From: Methylorubrum rhodesianum
GTDB lineage: Bacteria > Pseudomonadota > Alphaproteobacteria > Rhizobiales > Beijerinckiaceae
Direction of reading: 5' to 3'
Length of the DNA stretch: 64,000 nucleotides
Assembly: GCF_014199985.1 (NCBI RefSeq)
Contig: NZ_JACHOS010000002.1
Span: forward strand, 186,001-250,000
Part shown: positions 45,225 through 54,829 of the stretch, piece after piece
Layout: each line of letters begins with the position of its first letter
Position numbering within the stretch: the stretch's first letter is position 1
Notes under the pieces: model-generated
What the model was told of the DNA's origin: nothing
Seen by the model: the letters and a program-made list of their open reading frames with translations, nothing else
Databases searched by the model: none
Translations under genes and position numbers: made by a program

Positions 45225-46664
45225 TCACACCAGCATTCCCATCGGGTTCTCGATCAGCCCCTTGAAGGCGGCGATCAGCTCGGCGCCCAGCGCCCCATCG
45301 AGGACGCGGTGATCGCAGGAGAGCGTCGCAGTCATGGCCTGGATCACCGCCGGGGCGCCGTCCTTGACGACGACCCGCTGCTCGCCGGCGCCGACCGCGA
45401 GGATCGTCGATTGCGGCGGGTTGATCACCGCCGTGAAGTGCTTGATGCCGAACATGCCGAGGTTCGACACCGAGGTGACGCCGCCCTGATACTCTTCCGG
45501 CTTCAGCTTCTTCGCGCGCGCGCGGGCCGCGAAATCCTTCATCTCGTTGGAAATCGCGGAGAGCGTCTTCTGGTCGGCCCTGCGGATCACCGGGGTGAAC
45601 AGGCCGCCGTCGATCGCCACCGCGACGCCGACCTCGGCGTGCTTGAAGCGCAGGATCCGGTCCTCCGCCCAGACGGCGTTGGCGGTGGGAACGCGGGTGA
45701 GCGCGAGGCCCATCGCCTTGATGACGAAGTCGTTGACCGAGAGCTTGAACAGCGGCTTGCCGTCCTTGTCCTTGCCGGCCGAGGCATTGAGCGTCTCGCG
45801 CAGCTTCATCAGCGCGTCGAGTTCGCAATCGACGGTGAGGTAGAAGTGCGGCGCGACCTGCATCGCCTCGGTCAGGCGCTTGGCGATGGTCTTGCGCATG
45901 CCGTCGAGGGGGACTTCCTCGAAGCTGCCCTGCTCGTAGAAGCCCTTCACCTGCTCGAGGCTGAGGCCGGCCGGCGCGCCGCCCGCAGGAGCGGCCTTCG
46001 GTGCGGCCTTCTCCGGTGCCGCGGCAGGCGCGGCCGCCTTGTCCTCGGACTTGGCCTGGGACTTGGCCGAAGCACCGGCCTTGGCCGTACCGCCCTCGAT
46101 CGCGGCCTGCACGTCGCGCTGGATCACGCGGCCATGGGGACCCGAGCCCTTCACCGCGGAGAGATCGACACCTTCCTGCTTGGCGATACGACGGGCGAGC
46201 GGCGAGGCGAAGATGCGGCCGTCGGAAGCCTGGGCGGCGGGCTGGTTTGCGGACGACGCGGCGCCGTTCGGCATGGCGCCCTCCGGAGCCTGGTCGACCC
46301 GGGCGTAAGAGGCGTGGGCGCCATCGGGCGCGGCGTTCTGGTCGGGCGTGCTCTTCGGCTCGACCGGGGCGGTCTTCGCCTCGGCCCCGCCCTTGGGCGC
46401 CTGAACGCTGCCGGGATCCTCACCCTCCTCCGCGATCAGCGCGATCAGCTCGTTGACCGGCACGTCGGCGGTGCCTTCCGCCACGAGGATCTTGGCGAGC
46501 ACACCCTCATCAACCGCCTCGACCTCCATGGTCGCCTTGTCGGTCTCGATCTCGGCGATCACGTCGCCGGACTTGACGGCGTCGCCCTCCTTCTTGAGCC
46601 ACTTGGCGAGGTTGCCCTTCTCCATCGTCGGGGAGAGCGCGGGCATCAGGACGTTGATCGGCAT
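45225..46664 (-). CDS. pdhC: Pyruvate dehydrogenase E2, dihydrolipoamide acetyltransferase
   Basis: E2 is the core of the pyruvate dehydrogenase complex and transfers the acetyl group to CoA. The 479-residue protein has one N-terminal lipoyl domain with the lipoylated Lys in [14 protein letters not shown]. An Ala/Pro-rich linker leads to a peripheral-subunit-binding domain (FASPLARRIAKQEGVDLSAVKGSGPHGRV in outline, about residues 155-190), a second Ala/Pro linker and the catalytic domain ending with the active-site HRVLDGALGA. A single lipoyl domain here, plus one on E1beta, is the alphaproteobacterial pattern. The gene follows the DUF5076 gene by 33 bases. Confidence 0.96.
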   Translation of the reverse strand: MPINVLMPALSPTMEKGNLAKWLKKEGDAVKSGDVIAEIETDKATMEVEAVDEGVLAKILVAEGTADVPVNELIALIAEEGEDPGSVQAPKGGAEAKTAPVEPKSTPDQNAAPDGAHASYARVDQAPEGAMPNGAASSANQPAAQASDGRIFASPLARRIAKQEGVDLSAVKGSGPHGRVIQRDVQAAIEGGTAKAGASAKSQAKSEDKAAAPAAAPEKAAPKAAPAGGAPAGLSLEQVKGFYEQGSFEEVPLDGMRKTIAKRLTEAMQVAPHFYLTVDCELDALMKLRETLNASAGKDKDGKPLFKLSVNDFVIKAMGLALTRVPTANAVWAEDRILRFKHAEVGVAVAIDGGLFTPVIRRADQKTLSAISNEMKDFAARARAKKLKPEEYQGGVTSVSNLGMFGIKHFTAVINPPQSTILAVGAGEQRVVVKDGAPAVIQAMTATLSCDHRVLDGALGAELIAAFKGLIENPMGMLV

Positions 46665-46697
46665 CGTATCGTTCCCGAGCGGCCTTGAGAGGAAGGG

Positions 46698-46976
46698 TCA
46701 GTTGAGAGGGTTGTTCGGGTCGAGGCTCTCCGCCTCCCACCCGGCACGGATGCGCTCGAAGGCTTCCTCCTCCGAGGTGTCCGCCTCCAGCGCGTAGGCG
46801 CGGGCGGCCTGTCGCGCGAGGTCGATGAGCAGACGGCCCCAGGTTGCCGGATCGTCGAAGGCGCGCCGGAGCGCCACACTCACGGCACCATCGACGATCG
46901 AGGCGCGCACGATTTCGATCCCGCCCTGTTCCAGAGCGTCGGGCGGGATTTCGAGTTCTTCAAATTTCTTCGACAT
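46698..46976 (-). CDS. DUF5076 family protein within the pyruvate dehydrogenase operon
   Basis: This is a 92-residue acidic protein, with KFEELEIPPDALEQGGIEI at the N-terminus and a central conserved block WGRLLIDLARQAARAYALE. It matches the small DUF5076 family found between pdhB and pdhC in related genomes. No catalytic residues or signals are seen. Its conserved place within the operon suggests an accessory or regulatory role for the complex, but this is unproven. It begins ten bases after the pdhB stop. Confidence 0.75.
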   Translation of the reverse strand: MSKKFEELEIPPDALEQGGIEIVRASIVDGAVSVALRRAFDDPATWGRLLIDLARQAARAYALEADTSEEEAFERIRAGWEAESLDPNNPLN

Positions 46977-46986
46977 TTACCGACTA

Positions 46987-48435
46987 TTACTTGTAGCAGA
47001 CGCTTTTGACCGCTTCGACGACTTCCGCGACGCTCGGCAGAGCCAGCTTTTCGAGATTGGCCGCATAGGGCATCGGCACGTCCTTGCCGGTCACCCGCAG
47101 CACGGGCGCATCGAGATAGTCGAAGGCATCGACCATCAGGCGGGCGACGATCTCGGCGCCGACGCCGGATTGCGGGAAGCCCTCTTCGACGCAGACGCAG
47201 CGGCCGGTCTTCTTGACCGATTCCACCACCGTCGCGCTGTCCATCGGACGGATCGTGCGCAGGTCGATCACCTCCGCCTCGATGCCCTCCTCGGCAAGGG
47301 CCTGGGCCGCCTTGAGGGCGTAGGTCATGCCGATGGAGAAGGAGACGATCGTGACGTCCTTGCCGGGGCGGTGAATGCGCGCCTTGCCGATCGGCAGAAC
47401 GAGGTCGTCGATCTCCGGCACAGGGAAGGATTGGCCGTAGAGGATTTCGTTCTCGAGGAAGATCACCGGGTTGGGATCGCGGATCGCCGCCTTGAGCAGG
47501 CCCTTGGCGTCGGAGGCCGTGTAGGGCGCGATCACCTTGAGGCCCGGCACGTTGGAGTACCACGCGGAATAGTCGTGGCTGTGTTGGGCGGCGACGCGGG
47601 CGGCGGCCCCGTTGGGGCCGCGGAAGACGATCGGACAGCCGAGCTGGCCGCCGGACATGTACAGGGTCTTCGCCGCCGAGTTGATGATGTGGTCGATCGC
47701 CTGCATGGCGAAGTTGAAGGTCATGAACTCGACGATGGGCTTGAGGCCCATGAAGGCGGCACCGACGCCGATGCCGGCGAATCCGTGCTCGGTGATCGGG
47801 GTATCGACCACGCGGCGCGCGCCGAACTCCTGCAGCAGGCCCTGCGTGATCTTGTAGGCGCCCTGGTACTCGGCGACCTCCTCGCCCATCACGAAGACAG
47901 CCTCGTCCTTGCGCATCTCCTCGGCCATGGCGTCCCGCAGGGCCTCGCGCACGGTCATGGTCTTCATCGGGGAGTCGGCGGGAAACTCTTCCATCACCGG
48001 ATCGGGCGCCTTGTTGGTGATGACGGCGGCCGCGGCCTGCGCCTTCGGCGCATCGTCACTGCTCTTGGCGGAAGCGGCTGAGGCGTCGGCCATGCCCTCG
48101 GCCTGCATATCGGGGGTTGGGGCCGGCGCGCCGCCGGAGGCGCCGTTGGGTTTGCCCTTGCCGCCGCCCGCGGTCGCGGCCGAGACATCCTCGCCCTCTT
48201 CGGCGATGATCGCGATCGGCGTGTTGACGGCGACGTTCTCGGTCCCATCCGCGACGAGGATCTTGGCGAGGATGCCCTCGTCGATCGCCTCGACCTCCAT
48301 CGTCGCCTTGTCGGTCTCGATCTCGGCCAGGACGTCGCCCGCCTTGACCGGATCGCCCTCCTTCTTCAGCCATTTGGCGAGCTTTCCCTCCTCCATGGTC
48401 GGAGAGAGGGCGGGCATCAGGATGTCGGTCGCCAT
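46987..48435 (-). CDS. pdhB: Pyruvate dehydrogenase E1 beta with N-terminal lipoyl domain
   Basis: E1beta forms the thiamine-diphosphate enzyme with E1alpha and decarboxylates pyruvate. In this 482-residue protein residues 1-80 are a lipoyl domain ([18 protein letters not shown], lipoyl Lys in [14 protein letters not shown]), absent from most E1beta proteins but usual in alphaproteobacteria. An Ala/Pro linker follows, then the transketolase-like domain from about residue 150 ([49 protein letters not shown]) and the C-terminal domain ([12 protein letters not shown]). The ATG at 48435 is chosen because it starts the lipoyl domain (MATDILMP). It lies 121 bases after pdhA. Confidence 0.96.
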   Translation of the reverse strand: MATDILMPALSPTMEEGKLAKWLKKEGDPVKAGDVLAEIETDKATMEVEAIDEGILAKILVADGTENVAVNTPIAIIAEEGEDVSAATAGGGKGKPNGASGGAPAPTPDMQAEGMADASAASAKSSDDAPKAQAAAAVITNKAPDPVMEEFPADSPMKTMTVREALRDAMAEEMRKDEAVFVMGEEVAEYQGAYKITQGLLQEFGARRVVDTPITEHGFAGIGVGAAFMGLKPIVEFMTFNFAMQAIDHIINSAAKTLYMSGGQLGCPIVFRGPNGAAARVAAQHSHDYSAWYSNVPGLKVIAPYTASDAKGLLKAAIRDPNPVIFLENEILYGQSFPVPEIDDLVLPIGKARIHRPGKDVTIVSFSIGMTYALKAAQALAEEGIEAEVIDLRTIRPMDSATVVESVKKTGRCVCVEEGFPQSGVGAEIVARLMVDAFDYLDAPVLRVTGKDVPMPYAANLEKLALPSVAEVVEAVKSVCYK

Positions 48436-48556
48436 TTGCGCTGCTCTATCGATCCGGGTGCGTCGACGGTCGGGCGTGTTTTCTTGCGGGCGTGTTTTCT
48501 TGCGAAGGCGTCGCGGGCCCCCGGCCCAGGGGGCCGGAGACGTGTCGGGGACACGT

Positions 48557-49606
48557 TCAGGCGCGGGCTTCGAGAAGGATGTCGGTCCAGAGCTCCGACG
48601 GATCGGGCTCGGGATCGTGGGTCGCGAAGTCGGCGGATTCGTTGACAATTTCGCGGACCTTGGCGTCGATACCCTTCAGATCGGCCTCGGGTACGCCGTG
48701 CGCCTCGAGCAGGCGCTTGCGCACCATCTCGATCGGATCGTGCTCGTCGCGCATCTTCGAGACCTCGTCCTTCGACCGGTACTTGGCCGGATCGGACATC
48801 GAGTGGCCGCGGTAGCGATAGGTCTGCATCTCGAGGATGTAGGGGCCCTCGCCCGAGCGGGCGTGGTTGATCGCACGCGCCGCCGCCTCTCGGACCGTGC
48901 GCACGTCCATGCCGTCGACCTGCTCGCCGGGAATGCCGAAGGAGAGGCCGCGCTTGGAGAAGTCCGTCTGCGCCGAGGCACGAGCCACCGAGGTGCCCAT
49001 GGCGTAGCGGTTGTTCTCGATGACGTAGACCACCGGCAGCTTCCACAGAGCCGCCATGTTGAAGCTCTCGTAGACCTGGCCCTGGTTGGCCGCGCCGTCG
49101 CCCATATAGGTGAAGCTGACCTTGCCGTTCTTGAGATAGGCGTCGGCGAAGGCGAGGCCGGTGCCGAGCGCGACCTGGGCCCCGACGATGCCGTGGCCGC
49201 CGAAGAACTGCTTTTCGCGGCTGAACATGTGCATCGAGCCGCCCTTGCCGCGGGAATAGCCTCCGCGGCGCCCGGTCAGCTCGGCCATGACGCCCTTGGG
49301 GTCCATGCCGCAGGCGAGCATGTGGCCGTGATCGCGATAGCCGGTGATGTTCTGGTCACCGTCCTCGCCGGCCATCTGCATGCCGACGACGACCGCTTCC
49401 TGGCCGATATAGAGATGACAGAAACCGCCGATCAGGCCCATGCCGTAGAGCTGGCCCGCCTTCTCCTCGAAGCGGCGGATCAACAGCATCTCGCGATAGG
49501 CGTGAAGATCTTCGTCCTTCGTGAACTGGGGAATATTCGGAGCCGGCCGATGTTGCGGCGCGTCTGTTCCCGCCGCAGGTTTCCCCGCCTCGCTGCCCGC
49601 AGCCAT
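48557..49606 (-). CDS. pdhA: Pyruvate dehydrogenase E1 alpha
   Basis: E1alpha binds thiamine diphosphate and catalyses the first step of pyruvate oxidation. The 349-residue protein shows [30 protein letters not shown] in outline, the diphosphate/Mg site [17 protein letters not shown] with the ending NNRYAMGTS, and the phosphorylation-loop equivalent [15 protein letters not shown] 25-residue N-terminal extension is Ala/Pro-rich. It is the first gene of the pdhA-pdhB-DUF5076-pdhC-lpdA run and starts about 170 bases downstream of ftsB. An AT-rich stretch there (near 49740-49780) probably includes its promoter. Confidence 0.97.
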   Translation of the reverse strand: MAAGSEAGKPAAGTDAPQHRPAPNIPQFTKDEDLHAYREMLLIRRFEEKAGQLYGMGLIGGFCHLYIGQEAVVVGMQMAGEDGDQNITGYRDHGHMLACGMDPKGVMAELTGRRGGYSRGKGGSMHMFSREKQFFGGHGIVGAQVALGTGLAFADAYLKNGKVSFTYMGDGAANQGQVYESFNMAALWKLPVVYVIENNRYAMGTSVARASAQTDFSKRGLSFGIPGEQVDGMDVRTVREAAARAINHARSGEGPYILEMQTYRYRGHSMSDPAKYRSKDEVSKMRDEHDPIEMVRKRLLEAHGVPEADLKGIDAKVREIVNESADFATHDPEPDPSELWTDILLEARA

Positions 49607-49779
49607 CGCGTCCTCCCACCATCACGCTGTTGGAAGGGGTTCTAGGGCAGCGATTTACGGAAATCGAGGGGCGCGCTGACAGCCATCAAATGCTGTTACC
49701 GCCACGGTTGCAGCCTGGGTCGCACCACGAAGACAGTGCAAATGAAACTTTTAGGAGCTTAATACCACAGAAATAAAAT

Positions 49780-50091
49780 TCACTGTCCGATAATCACAAG
49801 GTCGTTCGCGTGCACCCGTCCGAGGACGACACGGGCTCGTTCTTCCAGGAGGTCGCGATCGATCTGCTCGCTTCGCAGCAGGGAGACGCGGTGTTCCCAT
49901 GTCGAGCGCTCAGCCTTCGCGGCATTCAGCTCCTGCGTCAGCCCGTAAGCCTCGACCTTGAGGACCCGCTTGGCCTCCAGGCCCCGGCTGCCGCTCTCGG
50001 CCTGATGCACGAAGTAGCCGACCACGAGGGCGGAAACCGTCCACAGGACGGCGGGAACGACGATGGCGCGGACGCGGCGACGGATGACCAT
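49780..50091 (-). CDS. ftsB: FtsB-type septum formation initiator
   Basis: This is a 103-residue bitopic membrane protein of the FtsB/DivIC family that bridges FtsL and FtsQ in the division complex. A basic cytoplasmic N-terminus and one transmembrane helix (IVVPAVLWTVSALVVGYFV) are followed by a coiled coil (VEAYGLTQELNAAKAERSTWEHRVSLLRSE in outline) and the conserved C-terminal DLLEERARVVLGRVHANDLVII. In alphaproteobacteria this gene lies between eno and pdhA, as here. It is separated from eno by a terminator, so it probably has its own promoter in the gap. Confidence 0.9.
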   Translation of the reverse strand: MVIRRRVRAIVVPAVLWTVSALVVGYFVHQAESGSRGLEAKRVLKVEAYGLTQELNAAKAERSTWEHRVSLLRSEQIDRDLLEERARVVLGRVHANDLVIIGQ

Positions 50092-50168
50092 GGCGGGTGG
50101 AAGCTTCGCCCGAACAGGGTGAAGAAAGGGTTTCCATCCGCCGCGACTGCGGCCGTGCCCGAACTCGC

Positions 50169-50207
50169 AAAAAAGGACGCGCCCGACCTGTCCGGTCGAG
50201 CGCGTCC
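50169..50207 (-). terminator. Intrinsic terminator after eno
   Basis: An eight-base outer stem (GGACGCGC with GCGCGTCC) and a five-base inner stem (CGACC with GGTCG) form a hairpin that, on the minus strand, is followed directly by six T residues. It begins 26 bases after the eno stop and is the clearest rho-independent terminator in the window. Confidence 0.92.
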
Positions 50208-50232
50208 CGATCTGATCCGATTGCGAGACGCG

Positions 50233-51609
<1,377 letters not shown>

Positions 51610-51679
51610 TTATCCGCCAACCTCGGGACGTCGGCAAGCTCCCGGCGGGTGCTCGGGGCCGGGCCGTTTCGACAAAATC

Positions 51680-51698
51680 GGCGGGATGCCGCCTTTTT
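51680..51698 (+). terminator. Small hairpin with T5 in the queF leader
   Basis: GGCGG and CCGCC pair around GATG and are followed by TTTTT, which resembles a short intrinsic terminator 87 bases before the queF start. The five-base stem is minimal. It could act as an attenuator, but no preQ1-binding sequence upstream of it was recognised. Confidence 0.35.
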
Positions 51699-51784
51699 CA
51701 ATGGCTTCGTTCCGCCGATCCAGCAGCCCCCGGCATTCGCGGCGGGCCATAGGCGGGCGTGCGAAGGCCGCGTATAGGGCGGTC

Positions 51785-52246
51785 ATGGATCCAATCGAGA
51801 CACACGCCAAGCAACTCGGACGTCAGACGCCGCTTCCGACCTCGCCGGAGGAGGCGCAACTCGACCGCGTGCCGAACCCACATGCCGATACTGATTATCT
51901 TGCCCGCTTCACCGCACCGGAATTCACCTCGCTCTGCCCGGTGACGGGTCAGCCGGATTTCGCGACTCTCGTCATCGACTATGTGCCGGACCGCTGGCTC
52001 GTAGAGTCGAAGTCGCTGAAGCTCTACCTCGGAGCGTTCCGCAATCACGGCGCGTTCCACGAAGATTGCACCGTCGGCATCGGGCGCCGGCTCGTCGCCC
52101 TGCTCGAACCGCGCTGGCTGCGCATCGGCGGGTACTGGTATCCCCGCGGCGGCATTCCGATCGACGTGTTCTGGCAGACGGGCGAGCCGCTCAAATCGGT
52201 CTGGCTGCCCGACCAGGGCGTCGCGCCCTATCGCGGCCGGGGCTGA
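51785..52246 (+). CDS. queF: NADPH-dependent 7-cyano-7-deazaguanine reductase QueF
   Basis: QueF reduces preQ0 to preQ1 in the synthesis of the tRNA base queuosine. The 153-residue protein is of the short (YkvM) type. The nucleophile C51 lies in [12 protein letters not shown] with the catalytic Asp after it, the QueF signature [19 protein letters not shown] follows near residue 75, and [14 protein letters not shown] completes the tunnel fold. The ATG at 51785 begins the family sequence; the long upstream frame belongs to the antisense of eno. No other queuosine genes are in the window. Confidence 0.95.
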   Translation: MDPIETHAKQLGRQTPLPTSPEEAQLDRVPNPHADTDYLARFTAPEFTSLCPVTGQPDFATLVIDYVPDRWLVESKSLKLYLGAFRNHGAFHEDCTVGIGRRLVALLEPRWLRIGGYWYPRGGIPIDVFWQTGEPLKSVWLPDQGVAPYRGRG

Positions 52247-52261
52247 TCGCATCGCCAGTCG

Positions 52262-52631
52262 TCACAGCGGCTCGGCCAGAACGCGCACGGTGCGGGCGAT
52301 CAGCCTTTCGTGCGCATCGATCGGGCCGCCATGGACGACAGCCACCGCCTCCAGCATCCGCTCCAGATCGTCGCGCTCGGACGCATCGAGCTTTTCGCGC
52401 AGGAGCGGGGCGAGATGGTCGACCGCGGTGTCGGCGTCGGAGGCCTGGGCGGCGGCGTGCCGGATATAGGCCATGCGCGTGCCGTGATCGTCGTCGTGGG
52501 CGGTGACCTTCTGCATTTCCGGTTTGGATGACCGCTTCCAGCTCCGGCGTCGGGGTGCCGCGGGCGCGCGCGACCAGGGTCATCAGAACGCCGGCGGCAT
52601 CGGCCGGGTCGCGAATCGCGCGTAGCGGCAC
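52262..52631 (-). pseudogene. TerB-like gene split by a frameshift
   Basis: Two adjoining frames together read like one TerB/DUF533-type helical protein of about 120 residues. The first frame (GTG at 52631) gives PLRAIRDPADAAGVLMTLVA and RGTPTPELEAVI. The second (from 52516) gives DHGTRMAYIRHAAAQASD, LAPLLREKLDASERDDL and MLEAVAVVHGGPI. Joining them needs one base skipped between about 52517 and 52530. The first frame after this point turns into Arg-rich nonsense, and the second before it has no family-like sequence. It may be a true pseudogene, a sequencing error or programmed shifting. If it is two genes, the second would start at ATG 52516 with a poor ribosome site. Confidence 0.5.
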
Positions 52632-52660
52632 CGCGCGAAAGGAAGCCTCGCTCCGCGCCC

Positions 52661-52780
52661 TCAGCTTCGCGTTGCGCCGCTACCGAGAAAGTGGTCGAGC
52701 TGCTCCATCCCGTTCCCGTAGATGAAGTAGCACATCAGCCCCGTCATGACCGCTCCGACGAAGGCTGCAATGACCAGCAT
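52661..52780 (-). CDS. 39-residue single-helix membrane peptide
   Basis: A GGGGGAA ribosome site stands at a good distance before an ATG that opens a 39-codon frame ending in TGA. The product has one hydrophobic helix (LVIAAFVGAVMTGLMCYFIYG) and a polar C-terminus (NGMEQLDHFLGSGATRS). The pattern of one helix, short polar tail and good ribosome site is typical of real small membrane proteins. It precedes the frameshifted TerB-like gene on the same strand and could form a transcript with it. No function can be given. Confidence 0.5.
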   Translation of the reverse strand: MLVIAAFVGAVMTGLMCYFIYGNGMEQLDHFLGSGATRS

Positions 52781-52898
52781 GATTCCCCCGCGACTGCTGC
52801 AATGCGGCGAAACCTGTCTCATCGCCGCTCAGGTTGCAATGACAAGACCGCCACAGCTGATGCGGAGCCTGCTCGAATCCTCGGCGCCAGCGCGCACG

Positions 52899-52930
52899 AA
52901 AAGGGCGGCCAGTTGCCCGGCCGCCCTTTC
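52899..52930 (-). terminator. 11-bp hairpin terminator after the Gly/Tyr-rich gene
   Basis: AAAGGGCGGCC at 52900-52910 pairs perfectly with GGCCGCCCTTT at 52919-52929 across an eight-base loop. On the minus strand it is followed by CTTTTCG and begins 22 bases after the stop of the Gly/Tyr-rich gene. Confidence 0.85.
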
Positions 52931-52951
52931 CACGCGTCAAAAGTTGCGAAC

Positions 52952-53251
52952 TCAGTAGCCGTAATCGTAGCCGTAGGCCGGACGGCCGTAATAGCTGTCG
53001 CGGGCATAGGCATCGCGCGCGGCGCCGGCGGCGATCGCACCGGCCGCGAGACCGGCAATGCCGAGACCGACGGCGGCTCCGGTGCCGATGCCGCGACGGC
53101 GACCGCCGTAATAGGCGCGCGGGCCGTATCCACCGTGATAATGGCCGTGGTGATGACCGTAGCCGCGGCCATAGGGGCGCGCGTCGGCGGAGGTGGCGGT
53201 CAGCGTGCCGACCGAGATCAGGGCGGCGGTCACGAGAGCAAGCTTACGCAT
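52952..53251 (-). CDS. Exported Gly/Tyr/His-rich protein, 99 aa
   Basis: From the ATG at 53251, with a GGAAAGGAC ribosome site, a signal peptide (LALVTAALISVGTLTATSADA) is followed by a Gly/His/Tyr-rich repeat region (GRGYGHHHGHYHGGYG). A hydrophobic glycine-zipper-like helix follows (GTGAAVGLGIAGLAAGAIAAG), then a Tyr-rich tail (SYYGRPAYGYDYGY). Many alphaproteobacteria carry such short exported proteins, usually of unknown role and perhaps structural in the envelope. The His cluster could bind metal. It is transcribed alone and ends in a strong terminator. Confidence 0.75.
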   Translation of the reverse strand: MRKLALVTAALISVGTLTATSADARPYGRGYGHHHGHYHGGYGPRAYYGGRRRGIGTGAAVGLGIAGLAAGAIAAGAARDAYARDSYYGRPAYGYDYGY

Positions 53252-53453
53252 AGCGTCCTTTCCGATCCAGAAACTTCGTTCCGAGAGCATTCTGGCGTTC
53301 AAACATCCGAGCTTTGCCGGAAGTTCCCGTCGGCCCCGGCGCCGAGCGAATGCTTCCCCGACGCTCTGCGGATCGCCGCAATGCTCTCGATTGAGGGCAA
53401 ACCTAGCGGGCTTCGCCTGAACGAGACCTGAAACGAACGCGACGGTCTCGATC

Positions 53454-54302
53454 TCAGCTCTTGGCGAGGCGGTCGAAGGCCATCAGCCTCTCGACCAGGG
53501 CCGGCAGATCGGCGAGCGCGACCATGTTCGGTCCGTCGGAGGGGGCGCGATCGGGATCGGGATGGGTCTCGATGAAGACGCCCGCCACTCCCACCGCCAC
53601 CGCCGCGCGGGCGAGCACCGCCACGAATTCCCGCTGCCCGCCGGAGGTGGCGCCCTGCCCGCCTGGCTGCTGCACCGAGTGCGTCGCGTCGAACACCACC
53701 GGCGCGCCGCCAGTGACGCGGGCCATGATCGGCAGGGCGCGCATGTCGGAGACGAGCGTATTGTAGCCGAACGAGGCGCCGCGCTCGGTGACGATGACGT
53801 TGGGGTTGCCGGCCTCCGTCACCTTGGCGGCGACGTGCGCCATATCCCAGGGCGCGAGGAACTGCCCCTTCTTGACGTTGACCGCCCGCCCCGTCGCGGC
53901 GGCGGCGAGCAAGAGATCGGTCTGGCGGCAGAGGAAGGCCGGGATCTGCAGGATGTCGACCGCCTGAGCCGCGCGTTCGCACTGCTCGGCCTCGTGCACG
54001 TCGGTGAGAACGGGCAGCCCGAGACTCTCGCGGATTTCGGCGAAGACCGGCAGCGCCTCGTCGAGGCCGACGCCGCGGGCCGAGCGTCCGGAGGTGCGGT
54101 TGGCCTTGTCGAAGGACGACTTGAAGACGAGGCCGATGCCGAGCTTGCCTGCCATCTCTTTGAGGGCAGCGGCGACTTCGAGGGCGTGGCTGCGCCCTTC
54201 GAGCTGGCAGGGGCCGGCGATCAGCGCCAGCGGCAGGTGGTTGGCGAAGGCGACGCCGCCGGTCTGGACGACGGGGCCGGGAATCTGTGCGGTCTCGGGC
54301 AT
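53454..54302 (-). CDS. kdsA: KDO-8-phosphate synthase KdsA
   Basis: KdsA condenses phosphoenolpyruvate with arabinose-5-phosphate to form KDO-8-phosphate for lipopolysaccharide. The 282-residue protein has [52 protein letters not shown] and [12 protein letters not shown]. The ATG at 54302 starts close to the barrel and lies ten bases after the stop of the small exported gene upstream, so it is probably expressed with it and the ClC gene. In many relatives kdsA lies close to eno, as it does here, about 2 kb away. Confidence 0.96.
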   Translation of the reverse strand: MPETAQIPGPVVQTGGVAFANHLPLALIAGPCQLEGRSHALEVAAALKEMAGKLGIGLVFKSSFDKANRTSGRSARGVGLDEALPVFAEIRESLGLPVLTDVHEAEQCERAAQAVDILQIPAFLCRQTDLLLAAAATGRAVNVKKGQFLAPWDMAHVAAKVTEAGNPNVIVTERGASFGYNTLVSDMRALPIMARVTGGAPVVFDATHSVQQPGGQGATSGGQREFVAVLARAAVAVGVAGVFIETHPDPDRAPSDGPNMVALADLPALVERLMAFDRLAKS

Positions 54303-54312
54303 GGTGCCCGCT

Positions 54313-54813
54313 CTAGCCCGGCCCCGCCGCGCGGGAAAGTCCGCGCTGCGGGCGGTCTGCCGCCACGCGGCACAGGCTGCCCACACCAAATCCATCGGGC
54401 CGATCGCCGGGATCGCAGCGCAGGACGGCGCCGCCGACCCGGCCCAGTTGCGGTGCGCCGGTGAGCAGGCTGTCCTGATGCAGCCGCAGGGCGAGGGTCT
54501 CCACCGGTTCGGCCGGCGCTCCGGTCAGCGTCCGCGCCGCGAGTCCGATTAGGACGAAGAAGGCCCGCGGCGGCTCGCGAAGATCCGAGCGGAACAGCAG
54601 CCGTCGCGGCGCCGCGCAATCCAGGCTCATCCGGTCGGCGTCGGCGGCGCGGAAGACGACGAGGGAGCCGCTGCGCCCGGCCAGGGCGACGCCGGTGCCG
54701 CGGATCAGCCGTATGGTCAGGCCGTCGCAGGAATCGGCCCGAGCGGTCGATCCCAGGGAGAGGAGCAGGACAAGGCTGGCGAGAAGGGCGGGCAGGGTCA
54801 TCCGGCCTTCCAT
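54313..54813 (-). CDS. Exported hypothetical protein, 166 aa
   Basis: No family was recognised. The ATG at 54813 has a GAGAGG site; a second ATG at 54801 is also possible. A signal peptide ([20 protein letters not shown]) is followed by [15 protein letters not shown] and a beta-rich domain with three to four cysteines (for example LDCAAP and LRCDPG) that may form disulfides in the periplasm. The gene is placed 16 bases after the ClC stop and ten bases before kdsA, so the three appear to form one transcript. Confidence 0.65.
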   Translation of the reverse strand: MEGRMTLPALLASLVLLLSLGSTARADSCDGLTIRLIRGTGVALAGRSGSLVVFRAADADRMSLDCAAPRRLLFRSDLREPPRAFFVLIGLAARTLTGAPAEPVETLALRLHQDSLLTGAPQLGRVGGAVLRCDPGDRPDGFGVGSLCRVAADRPQRGLSRAAGPG

Positions 54814-54829
54814 AGCACGGCCTCTCTTC

